The position numbers and the translations under genes were made by a program. From AC-32 sp963719275 (GTDB taxonomy: Bacteria; Actinomycetota; Thermoleophilia; Gaiellales; Gaiellaceae): DNA of 64,000 nt. The notes under the pieces were generated by a model, which was not told the origin of the DNA, searched no databases, and worked only from the letters and a program-made list of their open reading frames with translations. The stretch lies in contig CAVRBT010000010.1 in assembly GCA_963719275.1 (NCBI GenBank), positions 434,001 through 498,000 of the forward strand, read 5' to 3'. Positions 47,865 through 55,900 of the stretch are shown piece by piece. Each line of letters starts with the position of its first letter. Position 1 is the first letter of the stretch.

Positions 47865-48785
47865 GTGTTAGAGACCGGGATCGTCGGCCTCCCGGCCGCG
47901 GGGAAGACCACGCTCTTCAACGTGCTCACCCGCGCGGGCGTCGGACCGGACTTCGGCAAGGAGCACGTTGGCATGGCCCCGATCGCGGACGAGCGGCTCG
48001 AACGCGTGGCGCAGGTCGTGTCGGCGCCGAAGGTGACTTCCGCTGCGGCACGCGTTGTCGACGTCCCGGGAACGGGGCCGCAGCTGCTCGGGAACCTCCG
48101 GCGGGTCGACGCGCTGGTCGCCGTGATGGACGGGTTCTCGCCCGGCGCTGATCCCGACGGCGACCTCGAGCGCCTGGAGCTCGAGCTGCTCGTGGCGGAC
48201 CGCGACCACGTCGAGCGGCGGCTCGAGCGGGTCGCCAAGCAGGCGAAGTCCGGAGACCCGAGGCTGCGGGCGGAGACCGCGCAGCTCGAGCAGGTGCTCG
48301 CGCACCTGGACGCGGGGCGCTCGCTGCGCGAGTGGGAGGGCGAGTTACCGCCGGAGCTCGAGCCGCTGACGACGAAGCCGGTCGTCCCGGTCGTGAACGG
48401 GCCGGGCGGCATCGACCTGAAGCTCGAGGCGGAGCTGGCAGAGCTGCCCGAGGAGGAGGCTGCTGCGTTCCGAGACGGGCTGCCGGCGCTCGAGGAGGTC
48501 GTGCGGCGCTTGTTCGAGGCACTCGGGCTGATCACGTTCTTCACCGCGGGCGAGAAGGAGGCCCGCGGCTGGACGCTGCGGGGCGGCCAGACGGCGCTGG
48601 AGGCGGCAAGCATGATCCACACGGACATCGCGCGCGGCTTCATCCGCTGCGAGGTGGTGCGCTGGGACGACCTGGTCGAGAGCGGCAGCTACGCCGAGGC
48701 AGCCCGGCGCGGGTTGCAGCGGCTCGAAGGCAAGACGTACGAGGTCCAGGACGGCGATGTTCTGACCGTCCGCTTCAACGTCTAG
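47865..48785 (+). CDS. YchF/OLA1-like GTP-binding protein, reduced form
   Basis: 306 aa from GTG 47865 with a strong GGAGGGAGG ribosome binding site. P-loop GLPAAGKTTLFNVL, switch II DVPGTGPQLLG, RVDALVAVMDGF, a helical arm, and a C-terminal TGS-like domain (LITFFTAGEKEARGWTLR, MIHTDIARGFIRCEVV, YEVQDGDVLTVRFNV) as in YchF. It is about 55 residues shorter than standard YchF, and the Asn-x-x-Glu/Asp base-recognition motif is not evident in the expected place, so nucleotide specificity is uncertain. The canonical YchF gene may lie elsewhere. Confidence 0.85.
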   Translation: MLETGIVGLPAAGKTTLFNVLTRAGVGPDFGKEHVGMAPIADERLERVAQVVSAPKVTSAAARVVDVPGTGPQLLGNLRRVDALVAVMDGFSPGADPDGDLERLELELLVADRDHVERRLERVAKQAKSGDPRLRAETAQLEQVLAHLDAGRSLREWEGELPPELEPLTTKPVVPVVNGPGGIDLKLEAELAELPEEEAAAFRDGLPALEEVVRRLFEALGLITFFTAGEKEARGWTLRGGQTALEAASMIHTDIARGFIRCEVVRWDDLVESGSYAEAARRGLQRLEGKTYEVQDGDVLTVRFNV

Positions 48786-48834
48786 CGGATACTCGACCTT
48801 AAGCCAGTAGTAACGTCCGGTCGCGCGGCCTACC

Positions 48835-51315
48835 GTGCAGGCGATTCTGCGGAAGGGGAGGCACGCCTTGGCGTATCGATTTGGCGTCACGCTCGCTGCG
48901 TTCGCTGCCGTGATTGCGCTCGTTGCGCCGGGCGCCGGAGCACACGACGGTGTCAATACCGCGGCCGGTCACGCTGCCGAGGACGCGGTCACGCTCACAC
49001 CCACGCAGGAGCGGGCGCTCGACGCCCACACCCGCGTCGTCTCCAGGCGCGCCGCAAACGCCGTAGCCGCCGCGGTCGCCGGGGCGCCGCAGGACGTGGG
49101 TGAGTGGGGCCCGGTCGTCGACTGGCCGGTCGTCGGCGTGCACGTCGCGCTGCTGCCGAACGGCAAGGTGCTCGCCTACGACTCGATCGGCGACCACGCG
49201 ACCGAGACCTACCCGATCCAGGACCACAGCCGCGCGACGGTGTGGGATCCGGCGACGGGGAGCCAGACGCCCGTGAACGTCGACACCGGCTTCAACATCT
49301 TCTGCAGCGGCCTCGCCCATCTGCCCGACGGCCGGATGTTTATGGCGGGCGGGAACAAGGACCAGCAGCTCAACGGCATCGTCCAGACGCACATGTTCGA
49401 TCCTGTGACGAACCTGTGGAGCCTCGGCCCGAACATGTTGGGCGGGCGCTGGTATCCGACCGTCACGCCGTTGAGCAACGGCGAGATGCTCATCACATCG
49501 GGCCGCGTCGACACGCCCGAAGTGCGGACGACAGCCGGCAGTCTGCGTGCGCTCACCAGCGCGTCGCTCAGCCTGCCCCTGTACCCGTGGATCGACGTTG
49601 CCCCGAACGGCCGGGCGTTCTATTCAGGCCCCGACCAGACGCTGCGCGCGCTCGACACGACCGGCACCGGGGCATGGCAGACGTTCGGTCAGCGCGACAC
49701 GATCAACCGCGACTACGGCGGGCACGCGATCTACGACATCGGGAAGATGCTGGTTGCGGGCGGCGGCGGCTCGACAAGGGACGCGCGGGTCGTCGACTTC
49801 AACGGCGCCACGCCGCAGGTCTCGGCTACGGCGCCGATGGCCTTCGGCCGCCGGCAGCACAACCTGACGGTGCTCGCCGACGGAACCGTCCTCGCGACGG
49901 GCGGCAACTCGTCAGGCGCCGGGCTCGTCGACCTGAACGCCGGCGTCTACGCGGCCGAGCAGTGGAACCCGGCCACCGGCCAGTGGCGGACACTCGCCGC
50001 GGAGTCGATCACGCGCCAGTACCACTCAACCGCGCTGCTGCTGCCCGACGGCCGCGTCCTCTCCTCCGGCGGCGGGATCTGCGGCACGTGCGACCAGGTC
50101 GGCTACCTCGGCAAGAACGCCCAGATCTTCTCGCCGCCCTACCTCTTCCAGGCCGACGGCACGCTTGCGCCGCGCCCCACGATCGACTCCGCACCCGTCG
50201 CCACGAGCTACGGCGCCGCGATGGAGATCGCGACGGCGAACCCGGGGTCGATCCGGAAGGTCGCTCTCGTGCGGCTGGGCGCCGTCACGCACTCCAACAA
50301 CATGGAGCAGCGCTATATCCCGCTGACCTTCACCGCCGGCGCCACGAGCCTCACCGCGAGCGCCCCCGCGAATGCCAACATCGCGGCACCGGGCTTCTAC
50401 ATGCTCTTCATCATCGACGCGAACGGTGTGCCTTCGATTGCCCGCATGGTCACCGTCCAGGGCAACTCCCAGCCGACCGTGACGCTCACGCAGCCGAGCA
50501 ACGGCGCGACCTTCACCGCGCCCGCCACCGTGAATCTCGCTGCGACCGCTTCGGACGCCGACGGCACCGTCACCAAGGTCGAGTTCTTCAACGGCACGAC
50601 GAAGCTCGGCGAGGACACGACCGCGCCGTACAGCTTCACCTGGAGTGGCGTCGCGGCCGGAACCTACTCGCTCACGGCGCGCGCGACTGACGACCTCGGC
50701 GGCGTCACCACGAGCCTGGCCTCCACGATCACCGTCAGCCCCAGCAACGCCGCACCGACGGTGACGCTCACGCAGCCGAGCAACGGCGCGACCTTCACCG
50801 CGCCCGCAACCGTGAATCTCGCTGCGACCGCTTCGGACGCCGACGGCACCGTCACCAAGGTCGAGTTCTTCAACGGCACGACGAAGCTCGGCGAGGACAC
50901 GACCGCGCCGTACAGCTTCACCTGGAGCGGCGTCGCGGCCGGAACCTACTCGCTCACGGCGCGCGCGACTGACGACCTCGGCGGCGTCACCACGAGCCTG
51001 GCCTCCACGATCACCGTCAGCCCCAGCAGCAACGTTGCACCGATCGTGAGCATCACCGCACCGGTCGACGCCGCAATCTTCACCTGGAAGCCGACCATCA
51101 CGATCGCAGCAACGGCGAGCGATCCCGACGGCACCGTCACGAAGGTCGAGTTCCGCGACGGCACGAAGTTGCTCGGCCAGGACACCAGCGCGCCCTACTC
51201 CTTCACGTGGAAGAACGTCCCGCAGGGGACCCATTCACTGACGGCGCGCGCGACGGACAATGCGGGAGCCGTCGTGACCAGCGACGCCGTCGGCATCTTG
51301 GTGCAGAAGCGCTAA
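48835..51315 (+). CDS. Secreted copper radical oxidase (galactose/glyoxal oxidase-like) with Ig-like repeats
   Basis: 826 aa from GTG 48835. Signal peptide to about residue 37. Kelch-type propeller with all copper-radical ligands: C157 (FNIFCSG) and Y207 (GGRWYPTV) for the thioether-linked cofactor, Y396 and H397 (RQYHST) and H486 (VTHSNN). A DUF1929 domain closes it (to about 540), followed by three Ig-like domains of ~94 aa. The first two are almost identical in DNA; the third has diverged. It likely oxidises an alcohol or aldehyde outside the cell, making H2O2. Its stop codon merges with a family A repeat. Confidence 0.92.
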   Translation: MQAILRKGRHALAYRFGVTLAAFAAVIALVAPGAGAHDGVNTAAGHAAEDAVTLTPTQERALDAHTRVVSRRAANAVAAAVAGAPQDVGEWGPVVDWPVVGVHVALLPNGKVLAYDSIGDHATETYPIQDHSRATVWDPATGSQTPVNVDTGFNIFCSGLAHLPDGRMFMAGGNKDQQLNGIVQTHMFDPVTNLWSLGPNMLGGRWYPTVTPLSNGEMLITSGRVDTPEVRTTAGSLRALTSASLSLPLYPWIDVAPNGRAFYSGPDQTLRALDTTGTGAWQTFGQRDTINRDYGGHAIYDIGKMLVAGGGGSTRDARVVDFNGATPQVSATAPMAFGRRQHNLTVLADGTVLATGGNSSGAGLVDLNAGVYAAEQWNPATGQWRTLAAESITRQYHSTALLLPDGRVLSSGGGICGTCDQVGYLGKNAQIFSPPYLFQADGTLAPRPTIDSAPVATSYGAAMEIATANPGSIRKVALVRLGAVTHSNNMEQRYIPLTFTAGATSLTASAPANANIAAPGFYMLFIIDANGVPSIARMVTVQGNSQPTVTLTQPSNGATFTAPATVNLAATASDADGTVTKVEFFNGTTKLGEDTTAPYSFTWSGVAAGTYSLTARATDDLGGVTTSLASTITVSPSNAAPTVTLTQPSNGATFTAPATVNLAATASDADGTVTKVEFFNGTTKLGEDTTAPYSFTWSGVAAGTYSLTARATDDLGGVTTSLASTITVSPSSNVAPIVSITAPVDAAIFTWKPTITIAATASDPDGTVTKVEFRDGTKLLGQDTSAPYSFTWKNVPQGTHSLTARATDNAGAVVTSDAVGILVQKR
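50479..50745 (+). repeat. Ig-domain coding repeat, unit 1
   Basis: 267 bp encoding most of one Ig-like domain (TVTLTQPSNGATF to TITVSPS). Matches unit 2 (50761-51027) with only two base differences by my reading (at the GCC/GCA Ala codon and the AGT/AGC Ser codon), both synonymous. Confidence 0.9.
50761..51027 (+). repeat. Ig-domain coding repeat, unit 2
   Basis: Tandem partner of unit 1, 282 bp downstream in register, so the reading frame is kept. The third domain (51046-51300) keeps the fold (KVEFRDGTKLLGQDTSAPYS) but has diverged in DNA. Confidence 0.9.
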
Positions 51316-51478
51316 GGAGGGTTTGACGAAACACTGTCAATGCCCTCGGGCCGCGCTGCTCGCCCCGAAGCGGCGTCCTCAGTCGCACCGATAGCTACGG
51401 CTATCGGCGCTCCCTGCGTCCTTGCCTCGGAACGAGCATCGCACCCCGAGAGCGAGCAGCGTCCCGCCAAACCCTCCT
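51315..51478. repeat. Family A long palindromic element, copy 2
   Basis: 164 bp filling the gap between two convergent genes. Termini AGGAGGGTTTGACGAAAC and, on the other strand, AGGAGGGTTTGGCGGGAC. The apical hairpin is CCGATAGC-TACG-GCTATCGG, perfect. Inner arms CGCTGCTCG and CGAGCAGCG also pair perfectly. The first A is the last base of the oxidase TAA stop; the far end is 2 bp from the TAG of the HD-domain gene. Confidence 0.9.
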
Positions 51479-51480
51479 GG

Positions 51481-52308
51481 CTATTCGACCGGCCGCGTGG
51501 CGGCCGTCGCGTCGAGCTGGTTCGCGTGGTACAGCACCGAGGCCTCGGCCGTCCGGGCGCCGCGCATGTCGTGGTGCACCGCGATCGCGTGCAGTAGCTC
51601 GGCCCGCACCTCCGGCTCGAGCGCGGCCGCGCGCTCCTCGACGAGCCGCAGCCCGAGGTGTACGTGTCCTAGCAGCCGCCCCTCCTCGGTCGCGCGGAAC
51701 GTCGGCCCGCACTCCAGCTCGATCGTCCGCCCGACGTCGTGCACCAGCGCCGCCGCCAGCACGAGGTCGGCCCGTAGCCGCGGGTGCAGCTGCGCGGCCT
51801 CGCGACACAACGTCGCGACACCGACGGTGTGCTCCAGCAGCCCGCCGGCGTACGCGTGGTGCGTCTCCGCGGCCGGCAGTCCGCGCAGTGCCGTCCGCAG
51901 CGCTTCGTCCTCGACGAACCGCCGAACCGTCGCGCGCAGCCCGGGGTGCGCGATCTCGGCCGCGAGGAACTCCAGGAACCCGTCTAGCTCGGCCGCGTCA
52001 CGTCGCAGCGCGGGCGCGAGTGCCGCAGGATCCGCCTCCACCGCGGCTTCCAGGGAGCGCACCTCGAGCTGCAGCTTGTCGCGGTAACGCTCTACTCGGC
52101 CCAGCACCCGGACCGCGTCACCCTCGCCGAAGCGCGAGTCGAATAGCTCGACATCCGACCACACCCGCGCCTCGATCCGACCGCTCGGGTCGACCAGTTC
52201 CAGCGCGAGGTACGGAGACCCGGCGCGGGTCCGCCTCCGCTCCTTCTTCGCGACCGCGTAAACGCCCTCCACGACCCGGTCTTCGGCCAGCGACTCGATC
52301 GCGCTCAC
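51481..52308 (-). CDS. OB-fold/HD-domain 3'-5' exoribonuclease, YhaM-like
   Basis: 275 aa from GTG 52308. N-terminal OB fold (LALELVDPSGRIEARVWSD, VRVLGRVERYRDKLQLEV) and C-terminal HD phosphohydrolase (HHAYAGGLLEHTVGVATL, LVLAAALVHDVGRTIEL, HAIAVHHDMRG), the YhaM architecture. YhaM trims RNA and ssDNA from the 3' end with Mn2+. It is about 40 residues shorter than B. subtilis YhaM. A TAGACT -10 lies 6 nt before the GTG. Confidence 0.87.
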   Translation of the reverse strand: MSAIESLAEDRVVEGVYAVAKKERRRTRAGSPYLALELVDPSGRIEARVWSDVELFDSRFGEGDAVRVLGRVERYRDKLQLEVRSLEAAVEADPAALAPALRRDAAELDGFLEFLAAEIAHPGLRATVRRFVEDEALRTALRGLPAAETHHAYAGGLLEHTVGVATLCREAAQLHPRLRADLVLAAALVHDVGRTIELECGPTFRATEEGRLLGHVHLGLRLVEERAAALEPEVRAELLHAIAVHHDMRGARTAEASVLYHANQLDATAATRPVE

Positions 52309-52314
52309 GGAGCG

Positions 52315-52320
52315 AGTCTA
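52315..52320 (-). promoter_or_regulatory. -10 hexamer of the YhaM-like gene, probable leaderless promoter
   Basis: On the minus strand TAGACT is followed by 6 nt and the GTG at 52308. On the plus strand of the same 43-bp gap TACGCT (52338-52343) lies 8 nt before the DUF1015 start. Confidence 0.45.
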
Positions 52321-52351
52321 GGCCCGAGCACGGCTGGTACGCTCCGGCCCC

Positions 52352-53425
52352 GTGGCCGAGGTGAAGCCCTTTCGCGCCGTTCGCTACGGCGAGGGCGCCG
52401 GCCCGCTCGACACGCTCGTCGCGCCGCCCTACGACGTCATCTCGCCTGCCGAGCGCGAGCAACTCGCCGCCCGCAACGCGTACAACGTCGTCCACCTGAC
52501 GCTCCCCGCCGAGGAGGCGGAAGCCGGACGCACCTGGCGTGCCTGGCGCGAGGACGGCACGCTGAGTGACGAGACCGAGCCGATGTTCTGGTGGCTCTCG
52601 CAGGACTACGTCGGCCCAGACGGCGTCGCGCGCACTCGCGAGGGACTCATCGCCGCGCTCGAGGCCGAGCCGTACGAGAACCGGATCGTCCTGCCCCACG
52701 AGCGAACGCACCGCGGGCCGAAGGAGGGCCGGCTGCGCCTGCTGCGCGAGGTCCAGGCGCAGCTCGAGCCGCTGTTCTTGCTCTACGAGGGCGCGCCGCC
52801 GGCGCAGCGGCCGGAGCGCGAGCCGGACCTCGAGGTCGAGGGTGCGCGCCTCTGGCGCCTGCCGCCGGATGGGATCGCGGAGGCATTCGCGGACCGCCAG
52901 CTGCTAATCGCGGACGGCCACCACCGCTACGAAACCGCACTTGCCTACCACGAGGAGGCCGGGACGCCCGAGAGCGCCTACGTCCTGGCGGTGCTCGTCA
53001 GTCTCGACGACCCCGGCCTGATGATCTTCCCGACCCACCGCCTCTTCGAGCACGAGCCCGCCGAGAGGCTGCCTGCCGAGCCGCTCCCGGAACCGACTGC
53101 GGCCCGAGAGGCGCTCGAGCAGGCGCCGCCGGACCGCGCGGCCGCCGTCGTCTATCGCGGTAGCGGCGCCGAGCTGGCGGTGGACGGCAACGAGCTCGAC
53201 GTGCAGCTCGTCGACCGCCTCGGGCACGACGGCATCAGCTACACGCCTGACTGGCAGGAGGCGGTGCGGGCGGTCGACGAGGGCGAGGCGGCGGTCGCGG
53301 TACTGATGCGGCCGACCCGGATCGAGGACGTCTTTGCGGTCGCCCAGCGCGGCGAGACGATGCCGCAGAAGAGCACGTACTTCTACCCGAAGCTCGTCAG
53401 CGGGCTTCTGTTCCTGCCGCTGTGA
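52352..53425 (+). CDS. DUF1015 family protein
   Basis: 357 aa from GTG 52352. KPFRAVRYGEGAGPLDTLVA then PPYDVISPAEREQLAARN, FWWLSQDYVGPDGVARTREG, RIVLPHERTHRGPKEGRL, LIADGHHRYETALAYHEE and the C-terminal PTRIEDVFAVAQRGETMPQK are the DUF1015 signature. In some genomes DUF1015 proteins sit with serine or phosphoserine metabolism; the biochemical activity is not established. The conserved ADGHHR and PHE motifs suggest a metal or nucleotide site. Confidence 0.92.
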   Translation: MAEVKPFRAVRYGEGAGPLDTLVAPPYDVISPAEREQLAARNAYNVVHLTLPAEEAEAGRTWRAWREDGTLSDETEPMFWWLSQDYVGPDGVARTREGLIAALEAEPYENRIVLPHERTHRGPKEGRLRLLREVQAQLEPLFLLYEGAPPAQRPEREPDLEVEGARLWRLPPDGIAEAFADRQLLIADGHHRYETALAYHEEAGTPESAYVLAVLVSLDDPGLMIFPTHRLFEHEPAERLPAEPLPEPTAAREALEQAPPDRAAAVVYRGSGAELAVDGNELDVQLVDRLGHDGISYTPDWQEAVRAVDEGEAAVAVLMRPTRIEDVFAVAQRGETMPQKSTYFYPKLVSGLLFLPL

Positions 53426-53450
53426 TCATTCCAGCGGTTCGGTCGGTCAG

Positions 53451-53512
53451 CTCAGACGGACGCCCGGGCGGAGCCCGTGCGTCCTGATGTCGTCGCCGCA
53501 AGCGGCGCCTCA
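53451..53512 (-). repeat. Family B REP-like element, copy 6 (reverse)
   Basis: On the minus strand: TGAGGCGCCGCTTGCGGCG, then CATCAGGACGCA, second stem ACGGGC-TCC-GCCCGG, and GCGTCCGTCTGAG. It is the closest to the family consensus and ends 8 bp before the start of the inositol phosphatase gene. Confidence 0.88.
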
Positions 53513-53520
53513 GTGAGCCT

Positions 53521-54309
53521 GTGACGGATTGGCTCGCGCTCTGCCGCGACGCTGTCGCGGACGTGCGCGGCGTGCTCGAGGAGCTGCCGACGCGCGCGGA
53601 GCGGGAGCCCGTCGTCGGCGAGGGCGAGGGCGGCGACGAGACGACGGCCGTCGACGCGGCGGCCGAGCGGGTGATCCTCGCGCGACTGCAGGACGTCGAA
53701 GGCACGACGATCGTCTCGGAGGAGGTGGGTATCGTCGGCGACGGCCCCACGCGGATCGTGGTTGACCCGATCGACGGCTCGCTGAACGCAAAGCGCGGCA
53801 TCCCGTTCTTCTCCGTCTCGATCGCGGTCGCCGAGGGCGGCACGATGGACGACATCGTCTTCGGCTTCGTCCACGACTTCGGCAGCGGCGAGGAGTGGGT
53901 CGCGGAGAAAGGCCTGGGAGCGCGCCTGAACGGGGCGGTGCTCGCCCCACCGCCGCCGAAGGAGGAGATCGAGATCCTCTCGTTCGAGGCGACACTGACG
54001 TCCAGCATCGCGGAGAAGGCCGCGGAGGTCGTCGGCCTCGCCTACCGCCTCCGCGTGATGGGCTCGCTGGCCCTCTCGCTCTGCCACCTGGCCGCCGGCC
54101 GGGTCGACGCGGTCTGCTCGCTGAAGCCGGCCCGCGCCGTCGACATCGCCGGTGCGCAGCTGCTCGTCCGCGAGCGCGGCCTCGCGATCGACCTCCCTGA
54201 GGCGCCTCCATTCGGCGAGGCGCCGCTCGACATCGAGGGCCGCTCGCGTGTGGTCGCGGCCGCTACGCCGGAGGTCTGCGACCGCCTGTTCGCCGCGCTC
54301 TCGCGGTGA
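53521..54309 (+). CDS. Inositol monophosphatase family protein
   Basis: 262 aa from GTG 53521. The Li+-sensitive phosphatase fold: IVSEEVG (metal Glu pair), DPIDGSLNAKRGIPFFSVSI (motif DPxDG with SLN in place of TxN), and ARAVDIAGAQLLVRERG (WDxAAG variant). Substrates in the family include inositol-1-phosphate, histidinol phosphate and FBP; the SLNAKRG variant occurs in archaeal-type IMP/FBPases, so FBP is possible. Coupled to the DUF72 gene (GTGA overlap). Confidence 0.88.
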   Translation: MTDWLALCRDAVADVRGVLEELPTRAEREPVVGEGEGGDETTAVDAAAERVILARLQDVEGTTIVSEEVGIVGDGPTRIVVDPIDGSLNAKRGIPFFSVSIAVAEGGTMDDIVFGFVHDFGSGEEWVAEKGLGARLNGAVLAPPPPKEEIEILSFEATLTSSIAEKAAEVVGLAYRLRVMGSLALSLCHLAAGRVDAVCSLKPARAVDIAGAQLLVRERGLAIDLPEAPPFGEAPLDIEGRSRVVAAATPEVCDRLFAALSR

Positions 54310-55037
54310 AGCCGATCCGGATCGGCTGTTCCGGCTGGAACTACAAGCACTGGCGCAACGGCGTCTTCTACCCGCCACGCCTGCCGCAGCGGCGCTGGCT
54401 CGAGTTCTACGCACGTCACTTCGACACGGTCGAGGTGAACTCGACCTTCTACCGGCTGCCGCGGGAGAGCGCGGTCGCGAACTGGGTCGCCGAGACGCCG
54501 CCGGGCTTTCTCTTCGCGGTGAAGATGAGCCGTTACGCGACGCACATCAAGCGGCTTCGCGACCTCCCGCCGAGCATCGCGCTCTTCTACGACCGCATCG
54601 GGCCGCTGGTCGAGTCGCCGAAGCTCGGCCCCGTGCTCTGGCAGCTACCTCCGGGGTTCCGCCGCGACGACGAACGGCTCGCGCAAGCGCTCGAGCAGCT
54701 GCCCGCGGGCCGGCACTGCTTTGAGTTTCGTCACGAGACCTGGTTCGCCGAGCCCGTGTACGAGCTGCTGCGGCGGCACCGGGTGGCGCTCGTGATCGGC
54801 GACACCCCGGAGCGGCCGTTCCAGACGCACGAGCTCACGGCCGACTGGACGTTCGTCCGCTTCCACTACGGCCGGCCGGGGCGCGGCGGCAACTACTCGG
54901 AGCGCGAGCTCGAGGACTGGGCGCGACGTCTCGCTGCCTGGGCCGGGGAGCACGAGGTCTTCGCGTACTTCAACAACGACTGGAACGGTTACGCGGTCCG
55001 CAACGGCCTCTGGTTGCGCGAGCGCCTCGCCGACTAG
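54306..55037 (+). CDS. DUF72 family protein (TIM-barrel)
   Basis: 243 aa from GTG 54306. IRIGCSGWNYKHWRNGVFYP, FDTVEVNSTFYRLPRES, FLFAVKMSRYATHIKRL, GPVLWQLPPGF, CFEFRHETWF, and the terminal VFAYFNNDWNGYAVRN are typical of DUF72 (YecE-like). The fold resembles UvrA-independent endonuclease-type barrels, with conserved acidic residues, but activity is not known. Confidence 0.92.
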   Translation: MKPIRIGCSGWNYKHWRNGVFYPPRLPQRRWLEFYARHFDTVEVNSTFYRLPRESAVANWVAETPPGFLFAVKMSRYATHIKRLRDLPPSIALFYDRIGPLVESPKLGPVLWQLPPGFRRDDERLAQALEQLPAGRHCFEFRHETWFAEPVYELLRRHRVALVIGDTPERPFQTHELTADWTFVRFHYGRPGRGGNYSERELEDWARRLAAWAGEHEVFAYFNNDWNGYAVRNGLWLRERLAD

Positions 55038-55167
55038 CCGAGCGGGAGCGGCGCCAGGGCCGCGAGGTTCCCAACCCACGCCGCGCGACGCGCACGAGCT
55101 GCCCGCTGTCGAAGCCGGAGCGCACGCTGGACGGTCGGCGGAGGCCGCGCTGCCGGAGACAATGGAC

Positions 55168-55173
55168 TAGCCT
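55168..55173 (+). promoter_or_regulatory. -10 hexamer, probable leaderless promoter
   Basis: TAGCCT ends 6 nt before the ATG at 55180. The rest of the 142-bp gap from 55038 shows no repeat, RNA or coding signal that I can recognise. Confidence 0.45.
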
Positions 55174-55179
55174 CACCAA

Positions 55180-55587
55180 ATGGACGTGCGCAACGTCCGC
55201 TGGGTCGGGATTAGGACCGACCACTATCAGGCGATGGTCGGCTTCCTCCGCGACATCCTCGGGTTGGAGGTCAACTTCGAGGAACCGACCACGGTCGAGT
55301 TCACGACCTCCGAGGGGGACGAGATCCAGGTCATGGCTCCCGGGGACCGGTACTACGACTTCTTCGGCGAGCATGCAAACGGGCCCGTCCCGCTCTTCGA
55401 GGTCGACGACGTGCATTCCGTGCGTCGCGAACTCGAGGCTGCCCGCATCGAGGTTGTGGGCTCCACCGAGCATGACAGCACCTGGGAGTGGATCCACGTC
55501 CGGGCCCCGGACGGCAACCTGTACGAGTTCGCAAGTCGCCTGCCTGAGGCTGCACAGGAGCCCGAGTTCAACCGCTCGGCAAGCTAG
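55180..55587 (+). CDS. VOC superfamily (glyoxalase-fold) protein
   Basis: 135 aa. One VOC domain: VRWVGIRTDHYQAMVGFLRD, VEFTTSEGDEIQVMAPGD, PLFEVDDVHSVRRELEAARI and WIHVRAPDGNLYEFAS. The conserved C-terminal Glu ligand position is in LYEFAS, but the first-position His is replaced, so metal binding is doubtful. Substrate unknown. Base composition (TCCACC-type codons, slightly lower GC) is a bit different from its neighbours. Confidence 0.82.
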   Translation: MDVRNVRWVGIRTDHYQAMVGFLRDILGLEVNFEEPTTVEFTTSEGDEIQVMAPGDRYYDFFGEHANGPVPLFEVDDVHSVRRELEAARIEVVGSTEHDSTWEWIHVRAPDGNLYEFASRLPEAAQEPEFNRSAS

Positions 55588-55900
55588 AGCGGACTGTCGC
55601 TAGAGGCAGTCGGGGATAAACGCAACTCTCTAGTGGCCGAGCGCATCCTCAAGGAGCTCGACACCGACTTCGAGCCGACGCTGCTAGGCAGGAGCGGATC
55701 CGCCGATCGGTGCGGTCCGCAGCGCCGGCTTCGACGGGCGCGGTGCCGCGCTCGCCAACCAGACCCCTGATGGTGCTCGTGGACGCGGCGCTGGGCCGCA
55801 GCTCTTGGACCGACGACGATCTGCAGATGGCCTGGAGACGGCACGCGGAGACGCTCGACCCCGGGCTGCGCGCTAGCAGCTTCGCTACGCTCACCGGACG
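55588..55900. other. 313-bp region with no supported gene
   Basis: No RNA, repeat or complete gene is supported here. Two short stretches look protein-like in different plus-strand frames: VAERILKELDTDFEPTLLG from GTG 55633, which runs into low-complexity Arg codons, and VLVDAALGRSSWTDDDLQ near 55770, which runs into the Mrp start. They may be pieces of a decayed gene. Confidence 0.4.
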
